Shown here: piece after piece, positions 4,200 to 5,132 of the stretch
Numbering within the stretch: position 1 is the stretch's first letter
Layout: each line of letters starts with the position of its first letter
Source of the DNA: Bifidobacterium breve
GTDB taxonomy: Bacteria > Actinomycetota > Actinomycetes > Mycobacteriales > Mycobacteriaceae
Direction: 5' to 3'
DNA length: 5,132 bases
Assembly (NCBI GenBank): GCA_945882475.1
Contig: CAMCWJ010000221.1
Location: 1 to 5,132 of the forward strand
Made by a program: the position numbers and the translations under genes
The notes under the pieces: model-generated
What the model was told of the DNA's origin: nothing
Database searches by the model: none
Seen by the model: only the letters and a program-made list of their open reading frames with translations

Positions 4200-4870
4200 C
4201 AGAACAGCCGGAACTCGTCGCTGTCCAGCCCACGCATCACATCGTAATCCAAAGTGAGACAGCGGATTCCGCGGTCCTCAGCAAGCGTGCGGGCCTGCGG
4301 CTTGATCTGTTGGGCGGCGAACACCCCAGCCACCGGCGCCAGCAGGCTGTCCCGGTTGAGCAGTTCCAGATACCGGGTCAACTGCTCGACGCCGTCGATC
4401 TCGCCCCGGCGTTTGATCTCGACAGCCACCGAGCGCCCCTGCTCGTCGCGGCACAAGATGTCCACCGGGCCGATCGCCGTCATGAACTCCCGACGCACCA
4501 GGGTGTAGCCCGCACCGAGCAACTCGATGTGTTCGGCCAGCAGCTTTTGCAGGTGGGCCTCCACGCCGTCCTTCACCAGACCGGGGTCGGTGCCGAGTTC
4601 GTGGCTGGAGTCGTGCTCGATCTCCTCGATGGTGATCCGAAGTTGCTCTCCGGCCTTGTTCTCCACCACCCACACCGGCTGCGTTCCGCCCAGATCCTCG
4701 GTGAGCCTGCAGGGCGGGCTCATCCAGTTCAGCGGCTTGTAGGCGCGGTCGTCGGCGTGCACGCTCACCGACCCGTCGGCCTTGACCAGCAAGAGCCGCC
4801 GGGCCGAGGGCAGATGGGCGGTGAGACGGCCGAGGTAGTCCACGGTGCACTGGGCGATCACGAGGCGCAC
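4199..4870 (-). CDS. nucS: Mismatch-specific endonuclease NucS (EndoMS)
   Basis: NucS cuts both strands at certain mismatches and is the core of the MutS/MutL-independent mismatch repair of mycobacteria and other actinobacteria. It has 223 residues, the usual length. The N-terminal DNA-binding and dimerisation domain (about 1-110) contains DDRAYKPLNWMSPP at 40-53. The C-terminal RecB-like nuclease domain has E128 (RREFM), D137 (GPVDILCRD), E151 and K153 (AVEIKRR) and QLTRYL at 163-168, the expected catalytic set. It ends in DSDEFRLF, a Phe-terminal tail like the beta-clamp-binding motif described for this family. The start is GTG at 4870, giving MRLVIAQCTVDY as in known mycobacterial homologues; there is no Shine-Dalgarno site. 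The last base of its TGA is the first base of the next gene's ATG. No catalytic residue is missing, so it should be active. Confidence 0.96.
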   Translation of the reverse strand: MRLVIAQCTVDYLGRLTAHLPSARRLLLVKADGSVSVHADDRAYKPLNWMSPPCRLTEDLGGTQPVWVVENKAGEQLRITIEEIEHDSSHELGTDPGLVKDGVEAHLQKLLAEHIELLGAGYTLVRREFMTAIGPVDILCRDEQGRSVAVEIKRRGEIDGVEQLTRYLELLNRDSLLAPVAGVFAAQQIKPQARTLAEDRGIRCLTLDYDVMRGLDSDEFRLF

Positions 4871-4876
4871 CGGTTT

Positions 4877-4882
4877 AGCTTA
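4877..4882 (-). promoter_or_regulatory. Candidate -10 TAAGCT for a leaderless nucS transcript
   Basis: On the minus strand the sequence is TAAGCT, then six bases (AAACCG), then the nucS GTG. This puts the expected transcription start at the GTG, and there is no ribosome site. TAGCTT on the plus strand (4876-4881) overlaps it and could serve the cyclase gene in the other direction. TAGGCT (4902-4907) is a second plus-strand candidate, nearer the cyclase ATG. No clear -35 is seen for any of them. Confidence 0.5.
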
Positions 4883-4916
4883 GGGGCCGGATGGGACGAA
4901 TTAGGCTGATGCCACC

Positions 4917-5132
4917 ATGAATTCCCCCCCGACCGTGGCGCAGCGGCTGGGCCGTGTTCTGGAGCGCCTCACCCGGCAGAGCGCCAGGCCCACCCGGCCA
5001 CCCGCTTTCGGGTCGCTTCTGCTAGGCGGCCTCAACGAAGGCCCGAGACGCCGCCGGCGCCGGATCCAGTCCATTCTCACCGTGTTCCTGCTGACGGTGA
5101 ACGTGGTGGGCATCGCGCTGGCGGTCCTGCTA
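4917..5132 (+). CDS. Membrane adenylate cyclase, N-terminal fragment (Rv1318c-Rv1320c family)
   Basis: The first 72 residues of a gene that continues past the right edge, open and in frame to the last base. The sequence TVAQRLGRVLERLTRQSARP, then AFGSLLLGG, an Arg run R44-R49 (RRRRRR) and IQSILTVFLLTVNVVGIALA matches, as I recall it, the start of the M. tuberculosis cyclases Rv1318c, Rv1319c and Rv1320c. Those proteins have an N-terminal membrane part, a HAMP linker and a class III cyclase domain that makes cAMP. Only the cytoplasmic N-terminus and the start of the first membrane helix (from about residue 50) are visible, so catalytic residues cannot be judged. The poly-Arg next to the helix marks that side as cytoplasmic. 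Start ATG at 4917; no good ribosome site. Divergent from nucS, as in M. tuberculosis. Confidence 0.8.
   Translation, partial: MNSPPTVAQRLGRVLERLTRQSARPTRPPAFGSLLLGGLNEGPRRRRRRIQSILTVFLLTVNVVGIALAVLL

Noticed and set aside
3956..4909. 317-residue open frame on the + strand opposite nucS and the CxxC protein
   Set aside because: It is antisense to nucS, whose catalytic residues are all intact. The translation shows no family features.

Overview
The window is high-GC actinobacterial DNA, and its gene content and order point to a Mycobacterium or Mycolicibacterium. As I remember the M. tuberculosis Rv1320c-Rv1326c segment, the layout is the same: glgB, an Rv1324-like thioredoxin/TPR protein, fadA4, methylmalonyl-CoA epimerase (Rv1322A), a small CxxC protein (Rv1322), nucS (Rv1321) and a divergent membrane adenylate cyclase (Rv1318c-Rv1320c family). 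These identities come from reading the proteins, not from a database search. The PE_PGRS gene that lies next to glgB in M. tuberculosis is absent. A small Gly/Pro/Val-rich secreted protein lies instead between the Rv1324-like gene and fadA4, which suggests a non-tuberculous species.

Layout: the 3' third of glgB (+) runs in from the left edge. It is followed by a short spacer holding a 10-bp tandem repeat and a perfect 12-bp inverted repeat, then the convergent CnoX/YbbN-like gene (-). A divergent spacer leads to the small secreted protein (+), which converges on fadA4 (-) across a hairpin-rich 62-bp gap. fadA4 is divergent from the epimerase gene (+). The epimerase converges, with only 3 bp between stop codons, on a two-gene unit (-) made of nucS and a small CxxC/HxxC protein coupled by a TGATG junction. 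A 46-bp divergent spacer separates nucS from the N-terminus of a membrane cyclase (+), cut by the right edge.

Functionally this is mostly chromosomal core: glycogen/alpha-glucan synthesis (glgB), protein-folding protection (CnoX-like), acyl-CoA metabolism (thiolase and methylmalonyl-CoA epimerase), MutS/MutL-independent mismatch repair (nucS) and cAMP signalling (cyclase). No mobile element, CRISPR array, tRNA or rRNA is visible. The points most worth a second look are the uncharacterised CxxC protein coupled to nucS, the Gln-Gln replacement of the His-His metal-site pair in the epimerase, the repetitive secreted protein, and -10-like hexamers placed exactly where leaderless transcripts of nucS and the epimerase would need them.
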